Positions 27,749-37,538 of a DNA stretch of 64,000 bases are shown here, piece by piece. Below the pieces are notes generated by a model. The model was not told the origin of the DNA, searched no databases, and saw only the letters and a list, made by a program, of their open reading frames with translations. Within the stretch, counting starts at the first letter, position 1; each line of letters opens with the position of its first letter. Source of the DNA: Planctomycetota bacterium (GTDB lineage: Bacteria; Planctomycetota; Phycisphaerae; Phycisphaerales; UBA1924); contig CP053450.1 of NCBI GenBank assembly GCA_013285505.1, positions 3,456,796-3,520,795 on the forward strand. Direction: 5' to 3'. The position numbers and the translations under genes are program-made.

Positions 27749-28699
27749 ATGCAGCGGTCCAAGATCTCGATCATCGGCGCCGGCAACGTCGGCGCGACCT
27801 GTGCCCACTGGGCGGCGGCCAAGGAACTCGGCGACATCGTCCTCCTCGACATCCCCGACAAGGAGGGCGTCGCCAAGGGCAAGGCCCTCGACCTGGCCTG
27901 CTGCGGCCCGATCGAGCGGTTCGACTCCAACGTCATCGGCACCAGCGACTACAAGGACATCGCCGACTCCGAGGTCGTGGTCATCACCGCCGGCCTGCCC
28001 CGCAAGCCGGGCATGAGCCGCGACGACCTGATCGAGACCAACGTCAAGATCGTCCGCTCGGTCTCCGAGAAAGTCGCCGAGTTCGCCCCCGACTCCAAGG
28101 TCATCGTCGTCAGCAACCCGCTCGACGCCATGGTCTACACCGCGTGGAAGGCCACCGGGTTCCCGACCAACCGCGTGATGGGCCAGGCCGGCGCGCTCGA
28201 CGTCGCCCGCTACCGCGCCTTCCTCGCGATGGAACTCGGCTGCTCGATCGAGGACATCAGCGCCCTGCTGCTCGGCGGCCACGGCGACGACATGGTCCCG
28301 CTGCCCCGCCTCACCAGCGTCCACGGCGTGCCGATCACCGACATGCTGCCCGAGGCCACCATCACCGCCTGCGTGGACCGCGCCAAGGTCGGCGGCGGCG
28401 AGATCGTCAAGCTCATGGGCACCAGCGCGTTCTACGCCCCCGCCAGCGGCACCATCCAGATGGTCGAGGCCATCGTCCGCGACAAGAAGCGGATCATCCC
28501 CTCCGCCGTCTACTGCGACAAGGAATTCGGCGTCGGCGGCGGTTTCGTCGGCGTGCCGGCACTTCTGGGCACCAACGGCGTCGAACGGGTCGTCGAGTTC
28601 AAGCTGACCGCCGACGAGCAGAAGCTCTTCGACGAGTCCGCACAGCACGTCCGCGACCTCGTCGACGTCGTCAAGAAAATGTTCCCGGATCTGGCGTAA
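27749..28699 (+). CDS. mdh: Malate dehydrogenase (LDH/MDH superfamily)
   Basis: Oxidises malate to oxaloacetate with NAD in the citric acid cycle. The nucleotide-binding loop GAGNVGATCAH is at residues 10-20, with Asp at the end of strand two (LLDIPDKEG). The substrate loop is GLPRKPGMSRDDLI with both arginines, and the catalytic His is in LLGGHGDDMVPL near residue 177. 316 residues, the length of the LDH-like MDH group. The loop residue pattern (PRKPGMSR) favours malate over lactate dehydrogenase. Confidence 0.95.
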   Translation: MQRSKISIIGAGNVGATCAHWAAAKELGDIVLLDIPDKEGVAKGKALDLACCGPIERFDSNVIGTSDYKDIADSEVVVITAGLPRKPGMSRDDLIETNVKIVRSVSEKVAEFAPDSKVIVVSNPLDAMVYTAWKATGFPTNRVMGQAGALDVARYRAFLAMELGCSIEDISALLLGGHGDDMVPLPRLTSVHGVPITDMLPEATITACVDRAKVGGGEIVKLMGTSAFYAPASGTIQMVEAIVRDKKRIIPSAVYCDKEFGVGGGFVGVPALLGTNGVERVVEFKLTADEQKLFDESAQHVRDLVDVVKKMFPDLA

Positions 28700-28783
28700 G
28701 CCGACTCCGCTCATCACCGCTCCCCAGGCCGCGGCCGGCAACGACCCGGGGCCCAAGGCATTCACTCACGAGGACCACACATC

Positions 28784-29848
28784 ATGTCCCAGAAGACCCG
28801 ACTCTCTGTTCTGGCGTTCGCCGGGCTCATGCTGTCCACAGCACCCCTTGTGGCGCAGAACGACACGGGTCTCGGCACGCAGCCCGCAGCCGAGGCCGAG
28901 GCGTTCGAGATGACCTGGTCGGACCCCGCCTTCGGCGAGATCGCCAACATGCTGATCGGCAGCTGGCAGACCACAAGCCCGGTCGCGCAGATGGACGACG
29001 AGGGCACCTCCTCAAACGTCATCATGTCGTTCGGGCCGGCGAAGCTCTCCTCACTGCCCAACGCGCTCTACGTCGAGACCGCCCGCGCCGACTCGCCCGA
29101 CCAGCCCTACCGGGCCGCCTTCCTGCAGTTCTACCGCCGCCAGGGCGCGATCCGCATGCGGACCCTCGAGGTGCGCGACCAGAACAACCCGATCAACAAC
29201 CTCCTGATCGGGATGTGGGCCCTGCCCAGCTTCATCCCCGACATCCCGCGCGACGCCATGATCGCGACGCTGGACATGGAGTTCACCAAGACCTCCGACG
29301 GCTGGGTCGGCGAGACCCCCTACCCCTACCCCACCGCGATCGGTGGCGCGACCGAGATGACCAGCCGCATGAAGGTCAGCGAAGGGCGCGTCGAGACCGC
29401 CGACCGAGGCCTCAACGCCGACGGCAACATCGTCTGGGGCGCCGGCCAGGGCGGCAACTACACCTTCGAGCCCGTAGACGCCCCCTTCACCCTCGAGACC
29501 AACGACCTCGGCGTCATGATGCTCACGCTCCGCGACGAGCCCAGCCCCGAGCCCACCGACGGCGACACCGTCGCCTTCAGCTACACCGGCTGGGTCACCA
29601 GCGGCCAGCTCTTTGACACCTCCCGGAGGCAGGGCGGCCGGCCCTACCAGTACACCCTCCCCGCCAACGCGATCGAGGGATGGAACCTCGCCACCGCCGG
29701 CATGAGCGAGGGCGACTGGAAGAAGTTCATCGTGCCGTCCGACCTCGGTTACGGCCCCAGCAGCGCCGCCGGCGGCCGCATCACGCCCCACTCGACGCTC
29801 ATCTTCGAGGCCGAACTGGTCGGCGTACGCCAGGCCAGCGACAACTGA
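28784..29848 (+). CDS. Secreted fusion: CpcT/CpeT-like domain plus FKBP peptidyl-prolyl isomerase
   Basis: 354 residues. A signal peptide ends near VAQ (residue 25). Residues about 45-225 resemble the CpeT/CpcT family ([56 protein letters not shown]). Residues about 255-350 are an FKBP fold ([56 protein letters not shown]). FKBPs speed proline isomerisation during folding; CpcT proteins attach or chaperone bilins in phycobilisomes, a role unlikely here. 84 bases after mdh and possibly cotranscribed. The domain pairing is unusual. Confidence 0.75.
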   Translation: MSQKTRLSVLAFAGLMLSTAPLVAQNDTGLGTQPAAEAEAFEMTWSDPAFGEIANMLIGSWQTTSPVAQMDDEGTSSNVIMSFGPAKLSSLPNALYVETARADSPDQPYRAAFLQFYRRQGAIRMRTLEVRDQNNPINNLLIGMWALPSFIPDIPRDAMIATLDMEFTKTSDGWVGETPYPYPTAIGGATEMTSRMKVSEGRVETADRGLNADGNIVWGAGQGGNYTFEPVDAPFTLETNDLGVMMLTLRDEPSPEPTDGDTVAFSYTGWVTSGQLFDTSRRQGGRPYQYTLPANAIEGWNLATAGMSEGDWKKFIVPSDLGYGPSSAAGGRITPHSTLIFEAELVGVRQASDN

Positions 29849-29882
29849 TCCGGCCGGCGGAGCCCCGCCAACAATCCTGCAC

Positions 29883-29918
29883 AACGCCGCCGCCCGCCCA
29901 CTCTCGGCGGGCGGCGTT
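29883..29918 (+). terminator. Strong hairpin after the FKBP fusion gene
   Basis: AACGCCGCCGCCCGCC (29883-29898) can pair with GGCGGGCGGCGTT (29906-29918), 13 pairs. No T tract follows, so it may be a Rho-type end or a pause rather than an intrinsic terminator. Confidence 0.5.
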
Positions 29919-29945
29919 GCGCCCGCGAGAAGGATCGAACCGTCC

Positions 29946-30935
29946 ATGGCAGAACGCGACTACTACGAGGTTCTGGAAGTCTCCAAGTCGGCGACCGCCG
30001 CCGAGATCAAGTCTGCGCACCGCAAGCTCGCGCGCAAGTACCACCCGGACGTCAACAAGTCACCGGACGCCCAGAAGCGCTTCGCCGAGATCCAGGCCGC
30101 CTACGACGTGCTCTCCGACCCGAAGAAGCGCAAGCTCTACGACCAGTTCGGACACGCCGGAGCGAACGCCGGAGGGCCCGGCGCAGGCTGGCCCGGAGGG
30201 GCCGGCGGCGGCGCAGGGCCCGGCGGCTTCAACGTGGAGGTGGACGATCTCGGATCGATGTTCGACGCCTTCTTCGGCGGCAAGGGCGGACGCGCCGCCG
30301 CCGGGGGCGGCTTCCGCAACGCCGGCGGCACCCGACCCGGCGCCCCGCGACCCACCCCCCGCCCCACACCGCCCCTGGAGATCGAACTGCCGATCTCGTT
30401 CATGACCGCCGCCAGAGGAGGGGCCGAACGCGTCCGCCTGACGGTGGACGGCAAGGACACCTCCCTGGAAGTCAAGATCCCCCCGGCGGTCGAGGCCGGG
30501 GCACGGCTCCGCGTCAGGGGCGTGGACGGGCGGACCGTGCTCCTCCGTGTGGAAGTCGGCGGCCACCCGCTCTTCCGGCGCGGCGAGGGTGCCAAGGCCG
30601 GCAAGGGGCTCGACCTCGCCCTCGACCTGCCCCTGACGATCGCCGAGGCAACGCTCGGCACGACCGTCACCGTGCCGACGCTGGACGGCTCAGTCGACCT
30701 CGTCGTGCCCCCGGGCTCTCCGAGCGGGCGGAAACTGCGTGTCCGCGGCAAGGGTCTGGTCGATCAGACCGGGCGAGCCGGCGATCTGTACGCCGTCATG
30801 AAGATTGTCACCCCGGATCCTGCTATGCTCAGCGAAGCCGAGCGCACGACGCTCGACGAGATCGCGGGCCGTTCCCCGAACCCCCGTTCGGGTGATGGAT
30901 GGCCCGCGTCAGCGAAAGCCACCGACAAGCGGTAA
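29946..30935 (+). CDS. DnaJ/CbpA-type J-domain co-chaperone
   Basis: A J domain at residues 1-70 with the invariant HPD ([10 protein letters not shown]), followed by a Gly/Pro-rich linker (about 75-140) and two C-terminal substrate-binding beta domains ([43 protein letters not shown]). The cysteine-rich zinc domain of classical DnaJ is missing, making this a type II (CbpA-like) protein. 329 residues. It stimulates DnaK ATPase and delivers clients. No dnaK or grpE is next to it. Confidence 0.9.
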   Translation: MAERDYYEVLEVSKSATAAEIKSAHRKLARKYHPDVNKSPDAQKRFAEIQAAYDVLSDPKKRKLYDQFGHAGANAGGPGAGWPGGAGGGAGPGGFNVEVDDLGSMFDAFFGGKGGRAAAGGGFRNAGGTRPGAPRPTPRPTPPLEIELPISFMTAARGGAERVRLTVDGKDTSLEVKIPPAVEAGARLRVRGVDGRTVLLRVEVGGHPLFRRGEGAKAGKGLDLALDLPLTIAEATLGTTVTVPTLDGSVDLVVPPGSPSGRKLRVRGKGLVDQTGRAGDLYAVMKIVTPDPAMLSEAERTTLDEIAGRSPNPRSGDGWPASAKATDKR

Positions 30936-31117
30936 CGCACGGTGCGCCTCGCCAAGGCACAGGCCAATCACGCACGACCGGACCCTGTCGGGGTCCCTCT
31001 GGATCCGGCCGAGCACCGGACCAGAACCAGGGTTGTTGACAGGTGTCGCGGATCGTCAGACACTGCACCGAGGCCACGGATTCGGCCGATTGCACTCGAA
31101 GGAACGGAGCCCAGGGG

Positions 31118-32584
31118 ATGCTCAAGCAACAGCACCAGCTCTTCACGTCGGTCTTGGTGTTCATGGATTCGCTGGTCGTGGTGGTCGCCTGCTACGCCGC
31201 GTGGCTCTTCCGCCTCTCGACACTCGGCGAACCGCTCCCCCGCCTTCCCGGCAACTGGGAGGTGACCGTCCGGGACTCAGTGTCGCTCTTCGCGGTGCCG
31301 ATCGTCATCGGGGCCTTCTGGTTCCTCGGGCTCTACAGGCCGCGTCGTGACAAGTCCCTCTGGGGTGAATACGGCACGGTCATAAAAGCCTCGGTCGTCG
31401 CGATGGGGCTGCTCGTCGTCGGCCTCTGGCTGCTCCGCATCCGCATCATCGGCGCGGCCCCGACCTCCATCCCCGAGGGCGGCATCATCGGCGTCACCCC
31501 CGACCCCGGCCGCGTCCAGCTGCTGGCCCTCGCCGTGGTGCTGCCCTCGCTGCTCTGCCTGCACCGGACGGCGTTCCGCTGGGCACTGCGGCAGCTCCGC
31601 AAACGCGGCTACAACCTGCGGCACGTGGCGGTCGTGGGCATCGGGCGGCTGGGCCAAGTCGCCTGCCGCACGATCGAACGGAACAGCTGGACCGGGCTCA
31701 ACGTCGCCTACTTCATCTCCGCCGCCGAACGGAGCGAACGCCAGTCGTGCCTCAAGCACCCGGTCAAGGGCGGCCTGGCCGACCTGGAACGCACGCTCGA
31801 GAAGAACCCCGTCGATGCGGTCTACCTGGCGGTGCCCAGCGCGCGCGCGCAGCGACTGCCGGAACTGCTCAAGCGGCTCGAGCGCTTCGCGGTCGAGGTC
31901 CGCGTGATCCCCGACGTCCTCCCCCGCTACCTGCCGCAGAGCATGGCCGTCGGCGAACTCGACGGCATGCCGGTGCTCAGCTACCGCGAGTGCCCGACCC
32001 GCGGCCTCGGCGGCATCTCCAAGCGCGGGCTCGACATCGTCGGCTCGCTGGCCGGGGGGCTGGTCTTCTCGCCGGTCATCATCGCCTGCGCGCTCGCCGT
32101 GAAACTCACCAGCCCCGGCCCGGTCATCTTCAAGCAGCGCCGAGTCTCCATCGCCGGCGAGACCTTCAAGATCTACAAGTTCCGCACCATGTACCACGTC
32201 GAGGACGAGCAGTCGGCCCGCTGGACCGAACGCGACGACCCCCGCGTCACCCCCGTCGGCAAGTTCCTCCGCAAGACCAGCCTCGACGAGTTCCCGCAGC
32301 TGCTCAACGTGCTCAAGGGGCAGATGTCTCTGGTCGGCCCGCGGCCCGAGCGGCCCGAGCTCATCCAGCGGTTCCGTGAGGACTGGCGCGGCTACATGAT
32401 CCGCCAGCACGTCAAGGCGGGCATGACCGGCTGGGCCCAGGTCAACGGCCTCCGGGGCGACACCTCGCTCCGCCGCCGCCTGCGCTACGACCTGCACTAC
32501 ATCCGGTACTGGTCGATCGGGTTCGATATCAAGATTCTCTGGTTGACCATCTTCCGGGGATTCACCCACCGCAACGCGCATTAG
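31118..32584 (+). CDS. Polyprenyl-phosphate sugar-1-phosphate transferase (WcaJ/exopolysaccharide priming type)
   Basis: Starts exopolysaccharide repeat units by moving a sugar-1-phosphate to undecaprenyl phosphate at the inner membrane. 488 residues: four or five N-terminal helices, a central Rossmann-like region ([20 protein letters not shown]), and a C-terminal bacterial sugar transferase domain from about residue 300. That domain shows [13 protein letters not shown], then [33 protein letters not shown] and [13 protein letters not shown] 31118 fits the first helix; an earlier in-frame start at 31043 adds polar residues only. No other polysaccharide genes adjoin it. Confidence 0.9.
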   Translation: MLKQQHQLFTSVLVFMDSLVVVVACYAAWLFRLSTLGEPLPRLPGNWEVTVRDSVSLFAVPIVIGAFWFLGLYRPRRDKSLWGEYGTVIKASVVAMGLLVVGLWLLRIRIIGAAPTSIPEGGIIGVTPDPGRVQLLALAVVLPSLLCLHRTAFRWALRQLRKRGYNLRHVAVVGIGRLGQVACRTIERNSWTGLNVAYFISAAERSERQSCLKHPVKGGLADLERTLEKNPVDAVYLAVPSARAQRLPELLKRLERFAVEVRVIPDVLPRYLPQSMAVGELDGMPVLSYRECPTRGLGGISKRGLDIVGSLAGGLVFSPVIIACALAVKLTSPGPVIFKQRRVSIAGETFKIYKFRTMYHVEDEQSARWTERDDPRVTPVGKFLRKTSLDEFPQLLNVLKGQMSLVGPRPERPELIQRFREDWRGYMIRQHVKAGMTGWAQVNGLRGDTSLRRRLRYDLHYIRYWSIGFDIKILWLTIFRGFTHRNAH

Positions 32585-32797
32585 GGCCCCGATCGGGCGT
32601 CCGACCGTCCGGAATCCCTCATCTGCGAATCCTCGCCGGGTCCGGGAACCGAAACCGGGCTGCCAACGTATGGGCGGGTCCCCATTCGGGGATGGCCGAC
32701 TCATGGCCAACGACCGGTTTCTGTGGCACAATACGAAGTAGAACCCGCTTACGGGCGTTGTCCGTATGGGTACGTGGTGCGTGAGGAGAAGAGACTG

Positions 32798-33085
32798 ATG
32801 AGGCTGGATGCCGAACAACAGGGATGGCTGGCACGGGGGCTGACCGCACTGCACACCGGCGACGAGAAGCGGTTCGAGGACTCGCTCTGGCTGGGGTTCG
32901 GCGACAGCTGGAAACCCCTCAAGAGCGCCCTGGTCCGCAACGGCTACCTGCTCAACGGCGACGGCAACGCCCTGACCCTCGCCGAACGCGGCGAGCAACT
33001 GCTCCTCAAACTCGCCCGCGAAGACGCCAGCAACAAGTCCGGCTCCATCGCCGGCCTGAGCGATTCGACACTGGGCACACGCTGA
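32798..33085 (+). CDS. Small protein of unknown function
   Basis: 95 residues, soluble, mixed charge: MRLDAEQQGWLARGLTALHTG, then DSLWLGFGDSWKPLKSALVRNGYLLNGDG, ending LAREDASNKSGSIAGLSDSTLGTR. It resembles a small winged-helix-like segment (a helix followed by a NGYLLNGDGNALTLAERGEQLL pattern) but I do not recognise a family. ATG 32798 follows GAGGAGAAGAG; the open frame extends to 32723. 37 bases before the next gene on the same strand. Confidence 0.6.
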   Translation: MRLDAEQQGWLARGLTALHTGDEKRFEDSLWLGFGDSWKPLKSALVRNGYLLNGDGNALTLAERGEQLLLKLAREDASNKSGSIAGLSDSTLGTR

Positions 33086-33122
33086 GGGCAACCCCACCGC
33101 AACACCCCGGTAGACTCCGTCC

Positions 33123-34604
33123 ATGGCGGGGGCCGATCGCGACACACCATCCACCCCACACGCTGCCGACCAGCAGCCATCCACGGTCTCCGGCCGTGTG
33201 CTCTGCCCTGAGTGCGGCTGGTGCGAGGGGACCAAACCGGCGTACTCCCGGAGCCCGCTTCGCTCGCCGAGTCTGATCCCTCTCGTGCTCGTTGCCGCCG
33301 CGGCCACCGCCTTGATCGCGTGGTGCGTCAAGGGTTCGGTCTCCGGTGCCTTCGGCATGGGCGTGATGCACGCGCCGTACGTCGATCCCCCGCGGGCGCT
33401 CGACTCGGTCACAAGTCTCATAGAGCAGGGCGACGAGGCGGGCGCGGCGCAGCTCGTTCGGGACATCATCAAGACCGCGCGAGAAAGCGATCACGACACC
33501 GCCCCCGGGGCGAGGGCGGTCTCGATCGGCTTCGCTTCGGCGACCCAACGCCGCAACGAGGTCACCAGCGTGGGGTGGCCCGCGCCCTGGTGGCGCACCA
33601 TCCGCGCTTCGATGTACCAGGACGCGCTCAACGAACAAGGACGAGTACTCTCTCGCACCGACACCACCGCCTCGCCCACACCAGCTAACCTCATCCCGCG
33701 GGATGTCCGGCTCCTCCCGCCGCCGCAGGGACCGAGGCTGACTTCCGGATCAATCTTCATCCGGCGACTCCCCGAACGCACCGGTGGAGTCCTCACCTAC
33801 ACAAGAATCTCCCCCGGTTCGATCGCGACGATTCCGGCTGCGGGCCTACTGGTTTGGTCGGTGATGATGATCGTCACGGCGCGCTGGCGAAACAAAGTGA
33901 GCAAGCACGCTCGCCGCAAGGTGTGTGCCTGGGCCGCCCTGCTCGTGGCGTCGAGCCTTGTCGTGGTCGGCGTCGCCAACGCCTCGCACGAAACACCCCG
34001 GCTCGGTGTCGGATACCCCACGCGGCAGGCCAACCAGATCGGAGAAAGCCCCTACTTCGTTCGCGAAGGGTGCCTGCGGCTCTCTTGGACTCTCGCCGAG
34101 TTGGAGAGCCGGATCGATGAGCCCGGCTTCGCGGCACGGGTCGCCGGCGAGATCGCGTCAGCGCAGGCCGGGCCCGGGATGTACCTCACCGCGGTCACGG
34201 TCCCCGAAGCGAACTTCGTCAACAGCACGATGTTGATCGCACCCGGGGCGTTCCCACTCGTCACAGCGCAGCAGGAGTACTACGTCCGACGCTCCGACTT
34301 CGGTCCGATCGAGCCCATGGCTGGCCAGGCGGGCGTGTCGGTCAACCTCAACCAGAACGCCTTCGGTCTCGCGCTCGGCACCGGGAACGCCGATCAGCCG
34401 GTACAACGGCTCGATCTCCACTACGGCAACCTGTCTCTGGTCGTGCTCGCTCTCGCGGCGATCTGGTGGTCGTCTCGTCGCGTGTGCCTCTGGTGGTGGC
34501 GTCGGCGGGGGTGGGGAAGGTTCCGCTCCGCCGGCCTCTGCCCGCAGTGCGGGTACCACATCGCGCCGCAGGCGGCGACGCCCGGGCCATACCATTCCTC
34601 GTGA
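33123..34604 (+). CDS. Membrane protein with zinc-ribbon-like Cys pairs at both ends
   Basis: 493 residues. A CPECGW pair lies near residue 28 and CPQCGYHI near residue 477; each end alone has one CxxC, so a zinc site would need the two ends to meet or to dimerise. Between them are about four membrane helices (LIPLVLVAAAATALIAWCV, IPAAGLLVWSVMMIVTA, AWAALLVASSLVVVGVANA, LSLVVLALAAIWW) and two extracytoplasmic regions. Family not recognised. Codon use is slightly more relaxed than the neighbours. Its TGA overlaps the GTG start of mnmG (GTGA), indicating coupling. Confidence 0.65.
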   Translation: MAGADRDTPSTPHAADQQPSTVSGRVLCPECGWCEGTKPAYSRSPLRSPSLIPLVLVAAAATALIAWCVKGSVSGAFGMGVMHAPYVDPPRALDSVTSLIEQGDEAGAAQLVRDIIKTARESDHDTAPGARAVSIGFASATQRRNEVTSVGWPAPWWRTIRASMYQDALNEQGRVLSRTDTTASPTPANLIPRDVRLLPPPQGPRLTSGSIFIRRLPERTGGVLTYTRISPGSIATIPAAGLLVWSVMMIVTARWRNKVSKHARRKVCAWAALLVASSLVVVGVANASHETPRLGVGYPTRQANQIGESPYFVREGCLRLSWTLAELESRIDEPGFAARVAGEIASAQAGPGMYLTAVTVPEANFVNSTMLIAPGAFPLVTAQQEYYVRRSDFGPIEPMAGQAGVSVNLNQNAFGLALGTGNADQPVQRLDLHYGNLSLVVLALAAIWWSSRRVCLWWWRRRGWGRFRSAGLCPQCGYHIAPQAATPGPYHSS

Positions 34605-36599
34605 GCAGGTCGTACCGGGTCATCGTGATCGGCGGCGGGCACGCGGGGGTAGAAGCCGCGTGGGCGGCGGCCAATCTGCTGCCCGAACCCGGCTCGGTCG
34701 CCCTCGTCACGCTCGACCCGGCCAAGATCGGCCTCATGCCCTGCAACCCCGCGATCGGCGGGCTGGCCAAGGGGCAGATCGTCCGCGAGATCGACGCCCT
34801 CGGCGGCCTGATGGGCCTGGCCGCCGATGCCTCGGGCATCCAGTTCAAGGTGCTCAACTCCTCGAAGGGTGCCGCAGTCCGCGGCCCCCGCTGCCAGAGC
34901 GACAAGCACGCCTACGCCGAGGCGGTCCGGGCGCTCGTCGGCTCGCGCCCCGAGATCGACATCCTGTCGGGCAGCGTCGAGGACATCCTCGTGGAGGGCG
35001 GCGTCGCGGTGGGAGTCGTGGTGCGCGAGGCCGCGAGCGGCGCGATGCGCACACTGCGCGCAATCCGTCGTCCTCACCACCGGCACCTTCATGCGCGGCC
35101 TGATGCACACCGGCGAATCGAAGACCCCCGGCGGCCGGCACGGCGAGGACGCGTCGGTCGGCATGAGCGCCTGCCTCCGCCGGCTCGGGTTCGAGCTTGG
35201 CCGGCTCAAGACGGGCACGCCCCCACGCCTCAACCGCAACACGATCGACTGGGACAATCTGCCGGTCGCGCTCGGCGACGAGACGCCGACCCCGTTCAGC
35301 GACCTCTCCTCGATCGAACCGCTCGCGCAAGCGAAGGAACGCGTAGAGCCCCTCGCGCAAGCGAGGGGACGCGGGACCTCCGCGGGCGTCCCCTCGCTCG
35401 CGCGAGGGGCTCCATCGGGTACCGAGAGCGACGGCGCGTTCGCCTTTCTGGACCGCTTCCCCGTCATGCCGCAGATCGAGTGCCGGCAGACCAGCACGAC
35501 CGCCGCGATGCACGAGGTGATCCGGGCCAACCTGCACCGGGCCCCGATTTACTCCGGCGACATCACCTCGGCCGGCCCCCGCTACTGCCCCAGTATCGAG
35601 GACAAGGTCGTGCGGTTTGCCGACCGCCCGAGCCACGGCGTCTTCCTCGAGCCCGAGAGCCTGCGGAGCGACTGGGTCTACTGCAACGGCATCTCGACCA
35701 GCCTGCCCGGCGACGTGCAGGAGCTGCTCGTCCGCGCGATGCCCGGGTGCGAAAAGGCCGAGATCTACCGGTTCGGCTACGCGGTCGAGTACGACATGGT
35801 CCGGCCCCACCAGATCCATGCCACCGGGATGACCAAGCTCGTTGACGGGCTGTTTCTGGCCGGGCAGATCAACGGCACCAGCGGCTACGAGGAGGCTGCG
35901 GCACAGGGAGTCGTCGCGGGCGTCAACGCCGCGCGCGCGCGCAGCGAGGACGAGTGGGTCCTCGGACGCGACCAGGCGTACATCGGCGTGCTGATGGACG
36001 ACCTTGTCACCAAGACACCCGTCGAGCCCTACCGGATGTTTACCAGCCGGGCCGAGCACCGCCTGCTGCTGCGGGCCGACAACGCGGCCGACCGCCTGAC
36101 ACCGGTCGCACGGGGCCTTGGCCTGCTGGAATCGACCGAACTCGGGCGACGACGCGACAGCCTGCACGCCGAGCGTGAACGGGCGTTGACCGAGGGCCGC
36201 GCCGCGGTCGATCGTGTGCACGGGGGTGGCTCTCTCGCGCACACCGTCCGCCAGGACCGGCTCACGATCGAAGAACTCGGTGATGCCTTGAAGGCCGAGG
36301 GCGTTGTGTGCCCGCGGCCGGTCGCCTCGACGCTCCACGCCGAGGCGCGGTACGAGGGGTACATCCGCCGCCAGCGTGCCGAGGTGAAGCGGCGCGCCAG
36401 CGAGGAACGCCGCACGCTGCCCGAGTGGCTCGACTACACCACGCTCTCCACACTCCGCACCGAGGCCCGCGAGGCGCTCACGCGCTTCCGCCCCGCGACG
36501 TTCGGCCAGGCGTCACGCCTCGAGGGGATGACCCCGGCGGATGTCACGCTGCTGACGGTGCTCGTTGACCGCGCGCGCAAGAGCCGCACTTCGGCATAA
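34601..36599 (+). CDS. mnmG: tRNA uridine-5-carboxymethylaminomethyl modification enzyme, frameshifted and carrying a palindromic insert
   Basis: The FAD protein that, with MnmE, modifies the wobble uridine of certain tRNAs. FAD-binding VIGGGHAGVEAAWAAA lies near residues 7-22, with CNPAIGGLAKGQIVREIDALGG, GTFMRGLMH, LKTGTPPRL, GPRYCPSIEDKVVRF and ATGMTKLVDGLFLAGQINGTSGYEEAAAQG following. About 665 residues after removing one base around 35056-35064 (RTLRA joined to SVVLTTGTF). GTG start overlaps the preceding stop. Residues around 240-280 are extra compared with E. coli MnmG and are encoded by the palindromic element at 35316-35412, inserted in frame in what should be a surface loop. Confidence 0.92.
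35316..35412. repeat. Palindromic element, copy B, in frame inside mnmG
   Basis: Three 27-base units: 35316-35342 (degenerate) and 35346-35372 are direct repeats 30 bases apart, and 35386-35412 is the inverse of the second with 26 of 27 positions complementary. Each unit itself folds as CCCCTCGC, loop GCAA or TCGC, GCGAGGGG. The direct units encode EPLAQAKERV and EPLAQARGRG; the inverted one encodes VPSLARGAPS. The period of 30 keeps the reading frame. Same family as 761-847 and 36607-36688. Confidence 0.8.
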
Positions 36600-36606
36600 A
36601 GGGAAC

Positions 36607-36688
36607 GAGCCCCGAGCGCAAGCTCGGGATGCCTTCGTATGGAACGTCGTATCGCGGAATGAATAACCCGAGCTTGCGCTCGGGGCTC
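36607..36688. repeat. Palindromic element, copy C
   Basis: Arms 36607-36632 and 36666-36688 are inverted copies, identical over their first 22 bases (GAGCCCCGAGCGCAAGCTCG and on), with a spacer of 33 bases. Each arm folds as CCCGAGC, loop GCAA, GCTCGGG. Compared with copy B the stem bases differ on both sides in a compensating way while the GCAA loop and GAGCCCC lead are kept. It lies between the convergent ends of mnmG and the LolD-type ATPase and may serve as their terminator. Confidence 0.75.
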
Positions 36689-36725
36689 GTCGACGCGTGT
36701 CGATCTCTACGTCCCGTGCCTGTGC

Positions 36726-37460
36726 CTACGCCTCTGCTTGGACTGGCACCTTTGCCCGGCTCCGCAGCACCTCGTCGCGTTCGATCAGGCCGTCGCGCAG
36801 CCGCACGATCCGCTCGCAGCGCTCCGAGACCTCGTCGTCGTGGGTGATCATGAGGATGGTCATCCCCTCGCTGTGCAGCTTCTCGAAGAGCGAGAGGATC
36901 GCCTCGCCGGTCTTGGAGTCCAGGTTGCCCGTGGGCTCGTCGGCCATGAGGATGACGGGGTTGGTGACGAGCGCGCGCGCGATCGCGGCACGCTGCTGCT
37001 GACCGCCGGAGAGCTCCCGCGGGCGGTGGCCCGCACGATCGGCCATGCCGACCAGCTCCAGCGAGTGCATGGCCCGCTCGCGCCGCTCGGCCGGCGGCAC
37101 GTGCTGATAAAAGAGCGGCACCTCGGCGTTCTCGACGACCGTCAGCTGGGCGATCAGGTTGAACGCCTGGAAGATGAAGCCCACCGTGCGCCCGCGGAAG
37201 GCCGACAGGTCCTCGTCGGACATCTTGCCGACCGGCTTGTTGTCGAGGAAGTAGTCGCCGTCGGTCGGCTGGTCGAGGCACCCGAGGATGTTCATGAGGG
37301 TGGACTTGCCGGAACCCGATGCGCCCATGATCGCGACGTACTCGCCGCGGCGGACATCGAGGTCGATACCCCGCAGGGCCTCGACCATGACCGAGCCGTC
37401 CGGCTTGTAGTAGATCTTCCGGACCTTGGTCAGTTGGGCAACGAGGTCAGCAGATTCCAT
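36726..37460 (-). CDS. LolD/MacB-type ABC transporter ATPase
   Basis: 244 residues: Walker A GASGSGKSTLMNILG, Q-loop FIFQAFNLIAQLTVVEN, signature ELSGGQQQRAAIARALV, Walker B VILMADEPTGNLDSKTG and the switch His in LMITHDDE. The GNLDSKTG motif is typical of the LolD/MacB/FtsE group, which work with FtsX-type permeases to move lipoproteins or macrolides or to drive cell-wall hydrolases. No permease gene is adjacent. ATG 37460 (MESADLV) chosen; 12 further in-frame residues upstream lack family similarity. Confidence 0.88.
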   Translation of the reverse strand: MESADLVAQLTKVRKIYYKPDGSVMVEALRGIDLDVRRGEYVAIMGASGSGKSTLMNILGCLDQPTDGDYFLDNKPVGKMSDEDLSAFRGRTVGFIFQAFNLIAQLTVVENAEVPLFYQHVPPAERRERAMHSLELVGMADRAGHRPRELSGGQQQRAAIARALVTNPVILMADEPTGNLDSKTGEAILSLFEKLHSEGMTILMITHDDEVSERCERIVRLRDGLIERDEVLRSRAKVPVQAEA

Positions 37461-37538
37461 CGATCGTGTGCTCCCGGGGGGTTGGGCGACACGCAAGCCT
37501 ACACCGGCGGGTGGGAGCGGGCACCGGCGGCCGGCGCG

